NCBI RefSeq assembly: GCF_001649575.2
Contig: NC_051451.1
Location: 27,140,480 to 27,204,479, forward strand
Reading direction: 5' to 3'
DNA length: 64,000 nt
DNA from: Kryptolebias marmoratus
Lineage: Eukaryota; Chordata; Actinopteri; Cyprinodontiformes; Rivulidae
In this document: piece by piece, positions 25,186 through 37,800 of the stretch
How positions within the stretch are numbered: the stretch's first letter is position 1
How the letters are laid out: every line of letters starts with the position of its first letter
The notes under the pieces: generated by a model
What the model was told of the DNA's origin: nothing
Databases searched by the model: none
What the model saw: the letters and a program-made list of their open reading frames with translations, nothing else
Translations under genes and position numbers: made by a program

Positions 25186-25824
25186 GTGCAAAAGCAGGTC
25201 AAGGAAACATTAAAAAATATTTTAAAAAAAGAATATTTGTTGATGCATTTCAGTAAAACATGCTTTTTTGAATAGTTTCCTGCTTGGAGTTGTCCCTCCT
25301 CACATTTATAGATAAAATATTGTTTAATGTTGATTAAAGACTTTTTTCCTGTTACGTTGTTTGTCATTACATAAGTTTAAACAACACAAAACAAACACTA
25401 AAAAGGATTTGCTTTGCCTGTTTTTCCTGTAGGCTTTGGTTGTAACATAACAAAGTTTCTAAAGAAGTTTGAAAACAGCACGCTGTATGACTTTAACAGG
25501 CCCTGGGTCTGCAGCCCGAGGCTCTCAGGCCACATGCAGCTCCTCTCTGCAGCTTTGATCAAAAATAACATGAAAGGGAAAAACATTTCTACTCCGAACC
25601 ACAACAGGAAAAGACTAGTTTGAGTGGTTTTCCTGCAATATGTGACAAGGAGCAAAATTGCTGGCCACTTCACGAATCCAACTTCCAAACACACACAGGA
25701 GTTTTCTCTGAAATCTAACAGAAAATTAAATATTTTAACACAAGTTGCTGAGGGGGGAAAACAAACAGATCAGTATGTTAGGAATCATCGAAATGAGGTG
25801 TTCTGCAATAATAATATATATAAT

Positions 25825-25880
<56 letters not shown>

Positions 25881-28800
25881 ATAATTCATTATGTTTGAAA
25901 GCTTTCTCACTTTAAAGGACCTCATTAAAGCATCATGAAAAAAAAAAAAAGATTCCTAAAGTAATAATAAACAAAATCCATGTTTTCCTCACATCGACGG
26001 TCAATTTATCCTAAAATGAAACATTTAGGAGTAAACTTTGTGTCCGAATGTGTTTGTTTACCTACAAAAACAGCCAAAGTTACTAAAAACAAATCAACAA
26101 TGGAAGAGCCGTTTGGGATGAAGAAGTCTGACAGTTTCGATTTTTAAAGAATGCATAAAAAGTGCTTTGTTTACATTGAGTGCATGCCTGCATTTCAGAA
26201 TTACAACAGAATAAACTCTTTCAAACGGATCAGGATAACCTTTATGTGTTTGATTTCTTTCTTCTTTAAGTTCTTTAATTTTATGATGTTACAAACTAGC
26301 TTGTTTCTAAATGTATTATTTGTTTAACACTTAATAAAGAGCCATATTATCTTTATTTCAGTCTTCAAGCAGCTTTTATGTCTGGAGAATTTCTTTTAGA
26401 GGCAGGAGGAGCAGAAATGCCTCTTTAAGGAAGACTGAGGAACAAGAATTCACAGAGATGACATTAAATAATGTCTTATATTGTACAGATGTCTCTCATG
26501 ACATTCTCAAAAACATCCTCTTAAGCCTCAACAGGATGTGAAGATTTCAGACATACGTGAAGTGTGATAAAAGCTGATATTTTACCTGATAAAATATTAT
26601 GTGCTTGAAGGTTACTTTTCTGAAATACGCTAACATCTCCATGGAAGAGAAACAGATGCATGTCTGTAACAGGAACGGGCAGATCTGGCAACAGAAGCAA
26701 AGTCTGGTTCTAAATGGCCTTCAGAGGACCGTAATGGGTTTTTTAAAAAAGGATATTGGAGGAGTCGTTGGCCTCCATCACCCCATACTTCAGACAGGCC
26801 TCGATGAAGAGGGCGGCACGATCAAAGTACCTCATGCTGCTCGGGAGCCGCAGAGAGGAGGAGAAAAGACACGGACAGGAGGAGGTTAGAGCCATTACCA
26901 GAAAGCAGCATCATCCCTGCCTTCATGTCTGTGGGACTGAAGCATATAACAGCCCCGCCACCCCGATGACCGCCTAATTCCCTGAGAGAGCTTTTCACTG
27001 CCAGGGGCATCACGCAACAAGAGCTGTCAAGAAGAAGAACCAGAACACCGGCATCAGATCGATGCCGTGGTGAGAGAGAGAGAGGGAGGGTCGGTCCAGA
27101 ACCATGGGCTGCGATGTGTCCTTCATTACAGCCAGGCAGAAACTCTAAAACACTCAGGTGGACAAGTCTGAAAAATATAAACCTGCAAATATCATCCAGG
27201 TAATCGGATTTTAGAAAACAAAAAACAGACCTTATAACTATAAAACATGGTAAATTACAGTTTGTGGGTTTTATTTCTTTACCTTAAAATCAACAATTTG
27301 AGGATCAGGACATGATAAAATAATCTGTTCTTCAACAGATTCTAAAATGATTCAAATCTAACTTCAAGTGTAGAAAAACACACGACAGATTCCACTGAGT
27401 CGTTATTTATTAAACAAATATTAAAGCTGGGAGTAAAAAACTGGTTCCAGCCTCAGGATCAGAGGGATCACCTCCAGAAGGTGGAGCTACAGGTGTGAGC
27501 TAACACAACGCCAGGGTGGAAAGACATCAGCAATGACCTCAGAGAAGCAGCAGCTGATGCACATCGGTCCAGGAAGGGTCAAAGGTCATTTCCAAACTAT
27601 CTGGAGTCCATCGTTCTACAGAGAGGAAGATTATTTACAGGAGGAGACATTTAAGATGGCTGCCAAGCTTCCATGGAGTGACAGCAGATTCACCCTGAAG
27701 GTCAGACTGTGCAGTGAGCTCCATCTCAGCCTCTACAGGCCTCAGTTAGCAGGTTAAAGGTCAAAGGTTAAAGCCTTTTCTCTCTAAAAACAACATGGCA
27801 GCTCGACTTGAAGGAACCAGAAGACTTCTGGAGCAGAACCAGATGTTTACCCAGAATGCACTGCAGCTGTCAGCACGGTGGTGGAGGGCTGATGGTTTGG
27901 GCTGATTCTGGAGTCAGATGTGACAAACAGGACAATGATCCCAAACAGCAGCTAATCTACAACAGAATGGTCCAGAACCAGAACCTCAGAGAGCTGAGCA
28001 GAAACCAATGAGCTGAAGCAACGCTGGGAAGAAGAGTGGGCCACAACTCCTCCACAACCATCAGAGAGGCTGATAAAGTCCTACAGAACATGACTGCTGA
28101 GAGTTACAGATGATGGAGGAGGTTCTTCTGCTGTAGTTGATTTTCTACAGCTTTCTAGTTCTGATTTATTTTTGTTTAATAAATAATGACACAGTGGAGT
28201 CTGTTGTGTTGTTCTGAAAGAGGGTGGACTTTCTTTTTCCCATGACAGCATGCAGCAGCGTCAGTCGTTTGTAGAATCTTTCTATGTCTTAAAAGGAAGT
28301 GAGAGCAAACTGAGACTCAGGTTTGTGTTTATCAGTGCTGACATGCAGCAGGGCTTACCTGTGCAGCATCTCTCCTACTTTGTAAAAGCAGCCCAGGGAG
28401 AGCAGCACCAGGATGGCTTTGGATTTGTGGTTGACCTGGGGGGAGCACAGGTGTTCTGCCCAGCGCTTCAGCACATCTGAGCTTTCCGCTGGATTCAGGC
28501 GCACCTGGAAGCCCACACAACACAGAAGCTGCGCTCTCAGCGGGGAGCTTGCATTTACAGTGCGGGAACAAGCCGAGAGGTAGAAAACAGAACAGCGGGA
28601 GGCAGCTTGCAGGCGCAACATCCCATTACATTTCAACCTTTAAAACAACCAGGAACTGTACTATTAAATGAATAAAACAACAGCTGCGCTAACTTTTACT
28701 GTCAGTTTCAACACCGGCTGACCAAACAGTCCAAACCTCCTCAGCCTCTCCAAACAGCCCAGTACTGATGGAGGCTGTCGTGCTACGTTACCTTGGCAAG

Positions 28801-31800
28801 CCAAGCAGCTCGGTTCCACTCCCCGTAGGTCTGCAAGTAGCGGCAGGCATCTGCTGCCTTGTCAATCAAACACAGCAGCTGAACTCCCTCTGAAACACAG
28901 CAGCAGACTTCAACTTATTCACATGTGTGAGCCGCTCAAGTTCCCACAAGAAACCCGGGTTTCCTTACCGTACACGCTGACAGCACCGACACAATCCACA
29001 TTTTATCAAGTTTAACCTAAAATTTATCTTACTTTAAAACAAAGAAAAGCAAAATGCATCAATAACTTCAATAATTGTCTGAATGCTGAGTCATCAATTC
29101 AAACATTTTCCTGTTTATTTATATGATTTCTTAATATTTTGTGCTTTTTTAACCATTGAAATATCAAAACATTCAACTCGATAAAGAATAGCACACTATG
29201 ACTTTTAGTATTTGTAACTTTTATAACATTTAACTTTATTTACAAACCTTCACATGTAGAAATACATTAATATGTCTTCTTATGCTCCTTTTAGCTGTTA
29301 CCTACGGTGTTGCTAACTTAGCTTTAAGCTACTGTTTCGGTCATTTTAGTTTTTTTTTTGTTTTTTTGTTAACTTTAGCTTTTATCAACAAATTTGTTAC
29401 ATTTAGCTTTTAGCTATGGATTTGCTAAATTAATCTTTCAGCTACTGTTTTGCTACATTTAAGGTTTTAAATGCAATTTTGTTAATCTTGTCTGATTTTA
29501 GCTTTTGTTCTGCTTGTTTTGACTTTAATAATTAAAGGAACAGTTCAGTCCTTCAGCGCCCAGCAATGTTTCAAGGCTGCAGACAGTAAATAAGACTGAT
29601 CAGATGTATTTCATCAAACTACCTGCCAGTTTTCCATTAGCTATCATGTTGGTGGCCACTAGTTTGATTGTAGACTGCGAGGGTCCCGATGAGGTGATGG
29701 TGGTCACCAGGCAGGCTTTCAGCGAATCGCAGTAGTAGCTGGGGTTGTCTGCACTCGTCTCCAGCAGTAATTGCACCGCTCTGTCAGTCTGAGAGCCGTA
29801 ACAAAGTGAAGAGAACAGAACAAGTGTAGCAGAGAAAAACAAGGCATTACAACCTCTGGCAGGTGTGAGCCGAGTGCGGCGGCGAGCAGCAGGGAAATTA
29901 TGTTCATTATCGTGCTTTTCATCGGGTGTAGATGAAGACTCAATCTCATGCTGGGGTCAGCACAGGCTGGCCTCTGTCTGCCCGAGTGTTGGATGACTGC
30001 ACCTCCAGCTCGCAGCCTGCTGATTGCAGCCTGTGATTAGACGCAGAGTGGTGACATTGAGAGAGGAGAGAGGTGAAGCCGGTCCCCACAGGCTGCGACA
30101 CTGAGGACGTCCTCAGAATCCATCCAACCCGTCTATGATTATAACAATCTGCGCGTGTAATTGGTTGGGACGTGAAGTTAGGAGCTCAAAATAATTAGGC
30201 CTCGTTTGTGTGTGAGGGACAAATATGTTGCAGAAAATCACACAGGCTGCAACCTCTGAGCAGACTTTAAATGCAATGTAGATGTTCCATACATTTCCAG
30301 ACTCAAGTTTTCAGTTAGGTTATTTTTTTTACATTAAAACAATAATTTACTGTATTTAACTAAGTTTGCAGAGGTGCAGTTTTATCCTCTGTTTCTAAAA
30401 TGACTGGATGTGAGAAGACAGGGTTCCTACACCCTTTCCCGTTCCAAAACTCCAGACTATTAAATGATTTCTGCCCATTTTTACCACCCAAATACAAACA
30501 TTTACTGTAAATGTGGAGCAGAAGATGAACAGCAGGAAATAAAGCTTCTGAAAAAAGAAAAAAAAAACAATGTAATGACTTTATGGTCTTAATTTAATAA
30601 ATTCAAACATATTTTTTATTGATTTAATTCCTCATAAAAGGGCTTGTCTGCTAAATGATTAAAGCTAATGACATTATAGCTTTTTATTGATTTGGTGTCC
30701 AATAAAGAATGATCTGGATTTCTTAAAGTTGGCAATCCTCGTGGTACAAAAACACTATCGCCCTTTCACCTTCAGTGTACGTTAGTCTGTCATGTTAGCA
30801 AAATATCTCATGAGCTGCACAAGGTTTTGAAGAAACTTTCAGGAAGTAATCATTTGATGCACGTCTACAACTGATGGAGTTAAATGCAGTTAATCAGCCA
30901 CAGAAAATGCATTCCTTCAAATAAAACCAGTGTGAAAATTACTCTGCTCTCAGAATTTTTTTATTTATTTATTTTTAAATGCTGTATTTACCTACTGCCA
31001 CTAAGAGTAATCACCATAATCTGCTTTTGTTTTTCCACAGTTATTCAGAGCTGGAAAACAGTAAAACTAAACTCTAACATTTCTGTTTTCTGTGTGGAAA
31101 CTCTGAGAAACGCCTCGGCTCGTGTGGACGGCGGCGTGCAGTACCCACCTGACCCAGCAGGAGGAGCTGGTCAGCACATTTCTTGGTGTGTTCATAACTG
31201 GAGCGCTTCACCTCCTGCAGGTGAACTCGATCCAGCTGGAACTTCTGTGGAGCAGAAAGTTAGGCGTACTTTTATTTTGTTAAAAAAAAAAAACGCCCTC
31301 TGGGATCAACGGTCAAGTCTCGTGAACGTGTGGGAGAGACACAATGTGGAGACGCGTCAAATACACCCATAATGCACTGCAGGCTTTAAACAACAAGCAA
31401 ATAGAGACAGGAAGACAATTAAATGACTACTGAGTACAGAGATGGAGAGCGTAATTATAAAGTCTTTAAAAAATTCAGGAGGCTCTCTGGTGCCAAAGCT
31501 TCCTACACCTCCTTTCATTACGGGCGGCTGATTTCTCATTATTTCATTACATCTTCCCTGTTGAGAAGCTGTTTCTTTTTCTTTTCAGACAGCAAATGAC
31601 GGTCATTAAGCATAAAAACAGAAACAAAAGCTAAAACAACCATAATTTATAAAAGATTACAGCCACAATAACTAAAATGACAGCATTATCATATTGATCA
31701 TATAAACCTTTCTGCTCCTTTAGATGAATTTCTCTGGGAGTTAAAAACGGGGAATAAATGTCCGCAGAGAAACCAAATGAGTTTAGTTACTTCAAAGATT

Positions 31801-34800
31801 TTTGCTCGATATCAGAGCCACAGACGTGAGTTATTAGTCTGATTTCTTTCTGACGACAGGAGACAGAAAGTCTCTGTGATCACCGCATGCTCCCTCATTA
31901 ACAGGCAGCAGAAATTTCATGAAAAAATAAAAGCATAATCTATTAAAAGAAGCTGATAATTCACTATAAAGTTACATGAACATTTGTGACTTTTTAATTG
32001 GACCTCTTCTAGCTGAAACGAGAGTTCATTTTCCCTCTGCTGCTTGATGGTTTCCTAAAAACTGCCTAATATCCGTTCTGAGCGACCCATTTGTTCTGTG
32101 AGGACTAAAACTTCACACCCATACAGAAGAAGAAAAGCTGCATTTGCACAGTGGGGAAACTTCCTAATTATCTCCCACGTGCTCTTTAAACTCTCCGATT
32201 AATTCTGGGGCGAAGACAATGAAAGCAGCAGACTTCTACCAACCTGCTTCAATACTCAGAGATGAAAAAGGAGGATTCTGGGTATTGTCTGAAAGGGCCT
32301 TGGATGTCGGAGGTAAGATCCACTGATTTCAGGCGCCACGGCGCAAATGAGAGAAAGGTTTTTCTTTCTAAACGAGTCTCTAACTGAAGGCTACCGTCGC
32401 TCAGGGGAAATGTTGGGGCGATCGAACATTAGGAGTCGAGAGAACGGCCTCAAAGTCAAAAATAAAAAATGCAAATTGTCTTTCTGAGACAACAGAGACA
32501 CAAAAAGACTCTCTACAACTGGTGGCTCGTGGGCCTTCGCCTGAGCAAAACAACTCTGTAACTGTTTATTAGTTTTACAGTTAACGGTTGAATAAGTGAC
32601 TGAAGACATTATTTGTTAAACATTCAAGGGCTGAGTCCTCAACTAAATCTACATATTTTGAGTTTCTGAAACAGCTTCTCAGTAGTTTTTATTTCCTGTT
32701 TGTGTGTGAAATCACTGAGTCTGTTAAAAAAAAGGATCTGAAGTAACTGAAGTGAAGAGTTTTGGTTTTAATTAAAATGCAGCTAATTGAGTGTAAAAAA
32801 AAAAGGAATATTTCTCTCTTCAGCATCACCACGAGCTGCTCGCTTTGGTTTTTCATTAAACTTGTTTTTTTAATTGTGGGCCGGTGTTCTCTTTTCAGGT
32901 CCTCCCCCTCCATCTACCTCTGTCTTCTGTGTCCTCTGTCCTCCACGTCCTCTCTAACTGCATCCATATCTGTCCTCTTTGTCTCTAACATCCTTCTGTC
33001 CCTCCTCTGCACATGTCCAAACCATCTCAGTCTTTATCTCCCAGTCCTCCAACCTGTGCTGGACCTCTGATGTCCTTGTTCCTGATCCAGTCCGTCCTCG
33101 TCCCTCACAAGGAGAACCTCAACATCTTCAGCTTCAAATAAGTCACCGAAACTAAACTTGTTTTTTAAAAAAATGCATATTTGAAACATAAAGCAGCAAG
33201 GTAAGAGCTACATGAATCCAAAATAATCAACAGATGAAAGAAAATGAGCTGAAGTGTATTTTTATTTTTAGTCAGGAAGTTGTTCTATTCGTTTCTATGG
33301 AGGGGCGGGGCTTAAAGCTTGTACAGCAGCCAGCCTAAAAGAGGGCGCTCGTCCATGGTGGCTTCAACTTTCAGCTTTTGGTCCTGTCTTTGGTTATAAT
33401 ATCTCTTTATGCTGGAAGTGCTGTCAGTGAGGTGTGACAGAGTCGCAGGTGAGGCATGAGGCCGGGCTCCAGCCCCAACACTCCACCCAGAGTGTACGCT
33501 CAAAACCCTCCACATGCTACAATAATGGCAATAAAGAGCTCACTGTGTTCTTTATACGTGCCTGAAGACTTTGCCAAGACCATGCACAGATTGTCCTCAT
33601 TCTGGCAGAATTTTTAGCGCCATCATCCAGTATGAAGGCGTCTTTTTAGACCATATTTATGTTGACACTTTGGATAGCCGGATGTTTGTGTGTCTGTGCA
33701 GGGTCTGTCTTATGGATGGAAATGTTTGCACGCTCTGACCAGGGGGATTTCACATGCAAACATTTGTTTTTTGTTTTTTTTTCCTAGGAAGAACAATTTG
33801 TCTGCCTCTTTTGTTTTACTGACCTGGAAGTAGGAACTCTCACACAAAACATCTTGGCAAATGTCCAGGTGGTTCTGAGGTGACGGCTGACTTTCTTCAC
33901 TGCCCTCCGCAGCGGACACGCTGAGCTGCCTAGCCTGTGCAAACGACTGAAGGTAATGGGATGCCACCGTCCAGAAGGTGAGGTCAGACTCGTCCCCGAA
34001 CAGCCTACAGTTAACCACAACGATGCATCAGCTGGGTTAGAGGGTGGAAAATAATTAGACCCATTCTGCAGGCTCACGCACCATTTGGTTTTCTTAGTAG
34101 TAAGCTCATTAATGACCACAGTTTCTGTATCTTACAGCCCGTGCCTTGTTCTTTCAGTCAGCTCCTCTCCTCCTGCTTTTTTTTCCTCATCATTTACTTT
34201 CCTCAGCATCCTTTAATATAACTGCACAGGCACACAGCTGTTGCTAGGTTACCTTGCGACATTAACAATAGCATGGAAACTTGGATGGCAAGACGGAAAC
34301 ATAATGAAAGATTTTCTGTGAATCGTTGCCACAGAATTAAAGAAAAACAAACAAAAAAAAACAAAAAAATCCAGGAAATTCAAGGCCTTTATAACAGGAT
34401 GGAAACATTTCTGCTCACAGCAGGCGGATCGAGAATTGTCAGATGATGGAGCGAAATGAGAATCGAAGCAAAAACGAGATCAGGGATGCCGACTTTAGCT
34501 CGTGTGTCGCACTTTATTATCATTTCTAATTCTGCCACATGTTTTACGTTATGCAGCACATATTGTCTACATTTACAAATTAAAATATGGATTAAAAAAA
34601 AAGAGTCAGTTTCACACTTTTATTTTAAAAAAATGAATAAAATCAATTAAATTAAAGGTCTTCTTGAAGAAATGCATATCGCCCGCCGTCTGTAAAGCCA
34701 AAGTTAGAGCAGTTTTTGGTCAAATTTTTTAATCATGTTTTGTGTCATCTCATGTGAGACCTGTTAGCTCTCAAAACATGCGTTCAGGATGACTCTCAGC

Positions 34801-37800
34801 TACTACCACACCTGATTCTAGCTCAGTATCTGTCATCATGTTTGTGTTTGCTAACGCTGATTAGTTTAGTGCCAAGGTTTGAAGGAAAGAAGTTAAAAAC
34901 GATCCTCCACCTTCACCGTTCAGCAGCAGGCGATAAAATGAACAACGAAGTCACGTCTCACTTAGCTGGTTACCTTTTTATTAGGTTATATATTTTATTT
35001 GTTTTGTTTTTTTCCCTCATCATTGCATCACTTCGATCTGCACACTAATGAAGAGTGGAGACGCCACGCTGCGTTCAAACTCACCGGGAGACCAGGAGGC
35101 AGCGCTGCAGAAGACTGAGCTCTGGGTCCTGAAGGACGCTCTTCAGATCACTGGGGATCCAATCAGAGAAAGACAATCAGAACCACAGACAATTACACTT
35201 CCAAAGTGCATTAGGCCCAGACCCGGCTGTTTGTCTTCTCTGTCAAACAGCTCCTTCACCCTGCACTTTAAACGTACAAAATCACAGGTGACCCACACAA
35301 ATCTGCACTGGCTTTCAACCCGTAGTTTACTGTATGATTTTAAATGCGTTAGAGTGAATAACTTATTTTATATCTTACTTTGACAATGAGTTGAGCTGCT
35401 CCTGGATCAGGCCTTTAATCTCCACTTTTTCAGTGTAATCTCTGAAACAGGCGGATCAAAGTTAAGTGACATCTGATCTTTTCGACTTTGCTGAAATAAA
35501 AACCCGACTCTAACGTTAAGTGGAAACCTCAGAACCTGCTTGTTGGGAGAAGTCTGCCTGTGGAGTCTTTAATGGGTTTATGCTGAGGTCAGGGAGTGAA
35601 TGTGACTAATGTAGCTGCCTGGCTGCAAACAGGCTGACGGATGAAAGTGATGCTGAAAAATCCAAAACCCTTTCTGCCAGATTCCATCTTGACATGTTAA
35701 CTTACTGCTCTGGTAAAAAACAGATGCTGTGGTGGTGCAAGAACATCAAAAACAATAAGCTTTTAGCTCAGTGACTTGGAGTTAATTCACTTTACAGTCA
35801 CAGGAAATAAAAGCTCTCTTTCAACTTTAGTTTTACATATGAGACCATAATTTAAGAACCTGGTTAAGATCATCTTTAATACTAAACTCTAACCTCAAGT
35901 GGACAAAAACACACAACAGATTGGACCATGATTTATTAAACAAAAACAGAACTAAAATGGAAAAGCTGCGTCTGGAAACTACGTCCAGCTCCTGATGCAG
36001 CAGCTTGTAGAACCTCCTCCAGCAGCAGGAACTCCTGTTTGTCTCTCTGATGGTTGTGGAGGAGTTGTGGCCCACTCTTCTTTCCAGCGTTGCTTCAGCT
36101 CATTGGTTCCTGTTTGTTTCTCTCATGGTTGTGGAGGAGTTGTGGCCCACTCTTCTTTCCAGCGTTGCTTCAGCTCTCTGAGGTTCTGGTTCTGGACCAT
36201 TCTGCTGTGTTTGGGATCATTGTCCTGTTTGTCACATCTGACTCCAGAATCAGCCCAAACCATCAGCCCTCCACCACCGTGCTGACAGCTGCAGTGCATT
36301 CTGGGTAAACATCTGTCCTCTGGTCTGCAGAGGAGCCCAAACCATCAGCCCTCCACCACCGTGCTGACAGCTGCAGTGCATTCTGGGTAAACATCTGTCC
36401 TCTGGTTCTGCTCCAGAAGTCTTCTGGTTCCTTTAAGTCGAGCTGCCATGTTGTTTTTAGTGAGAACTCCTTCCAAACAAGCCGTACTTGTGCAGTGTTT
36501 TTCCAGTTATCCTGTCGTGACCTTTGACCTTTGACCTGCTAACTGAGGCCTGTAGAGTCTGAGATGGAGTTTATTTCTCTGAGCATCGCACAGTCTGGTT
36601 TAATAGGATGTTTGTTTTTATTTATTAAATAATAACAGTGTTTTTGTCCTCTGGACGTTAGATTTGAAGAATGTTCGAGTAGTTTTTATTTTTCCTGACA
36701 TCTACAAAGCTAGAACTGAAAGATTGTATAATTTCCCATGACTGTATATCTGTCTTGTTACATAATTAGATTCTATTTCCAATAAGTTTTTAGTTCATAC
36801 AGCTTAAAAACAACATTAACTTAGAACCTTCTTCGCAGCAAACTATAAACAAGTTTAAATACAAAGTGAAACAGCGTCAGAGATAAAATTTTAATAAGGA
36901 TTAAACAGCAAATTCATATTTTTGCTAAACGTGAATTAGTCTGAAAATAGTACCTTTTTTATAATTAATAAGGAAACTAATTTTAAGATAAGGCTGTTGA
37001 AACTCTCTGCATACAGATTCTAAAATGACAAGTGTGGTGAGACTGTTAAAGAGAAGATTCATCTGTTTAATCTCCATCCCCTGGTTGTGCAGTGAACAAA
37101 ACACAAATTAAAATGCAGTTTAGCCTAAAGGAGTTTGTCTCAATTATTAACAAACCAACTCTGTGTGGATGATTTTATATTTAAATTAAACCAAGAAAAA
37201 AGGAGAAACTCTTCTGTTTCTGAGTTTGATCTATCGCACATTCTGAGCTCCTAAATGATCCGTTCAGAGCATTTATGTTTTATCTGTCTGAGCTCATTAA
37301 AAGTTTTCTTCTTTTGTGCACAGGATGGGTTTTAATGTCTTTCAGATTTAGTCTGGAAAGTTTTTTATTAGAAAGGAGACAAGCTGGACGTTTGAGACTT
37401 ACACCTGAGTGATGTCCATAGTGAAGGTTCCTGACCAGGGCTGCAGCAGGAGGAAAGCCTTGAGCGTGAGGGCAGCCCGGGGCAGCAGCAGGTAGGGACA
37501 CCACACCGGATCTGTGAAGGTAGAAGAGCACTCGGTCAGAAACATCAGAATACGGCTGGTTGTATTCTGAGACACCCGTCCTCGCCCACCGGTCAGGTCT
37601 TGTTCATCCATCCGGTAACTGGCAGATTTCATGGCCATCTCCAGCACTCGGATGCAGCCGTCGTCCGACGCCAGCACAACCTTGTCTGAGGTGCACCAGT
37701 CTATGTCCAAGATGCGGTAGTTCACGTTGCGGCCGAAACGTGTGCTGCTGACCATCTGAACCTGCAAGACAGGAGAGCTGGGATGTTTAATGCTGTCGCC

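Noticed and set aside
24875..25213. Plus-strand open frame opposite the WDR11 terminal exon
   Set aside because: It is the antisense shadow of GC-rich coding sequence, with no family resemblance.
26757..26790. A GT donor (GGG|GTGATG) inside exon t as the last ordinary intron
   Set aside because: No AG acceptor exists upstream of exon u in the right frame, and the AT-AC signals on both sides fit exactly.
30884..31372. 162-codon plus-strand open frame
   Set aside because: Its central part is the antisense of WDR11 exon p; the rest is intron.
35151..35378. LINE-like LHWL...YDFK text in the short intron between exons m and n
   Set aside because: Too short and weak to call a retroelement; plausible chance similarity.
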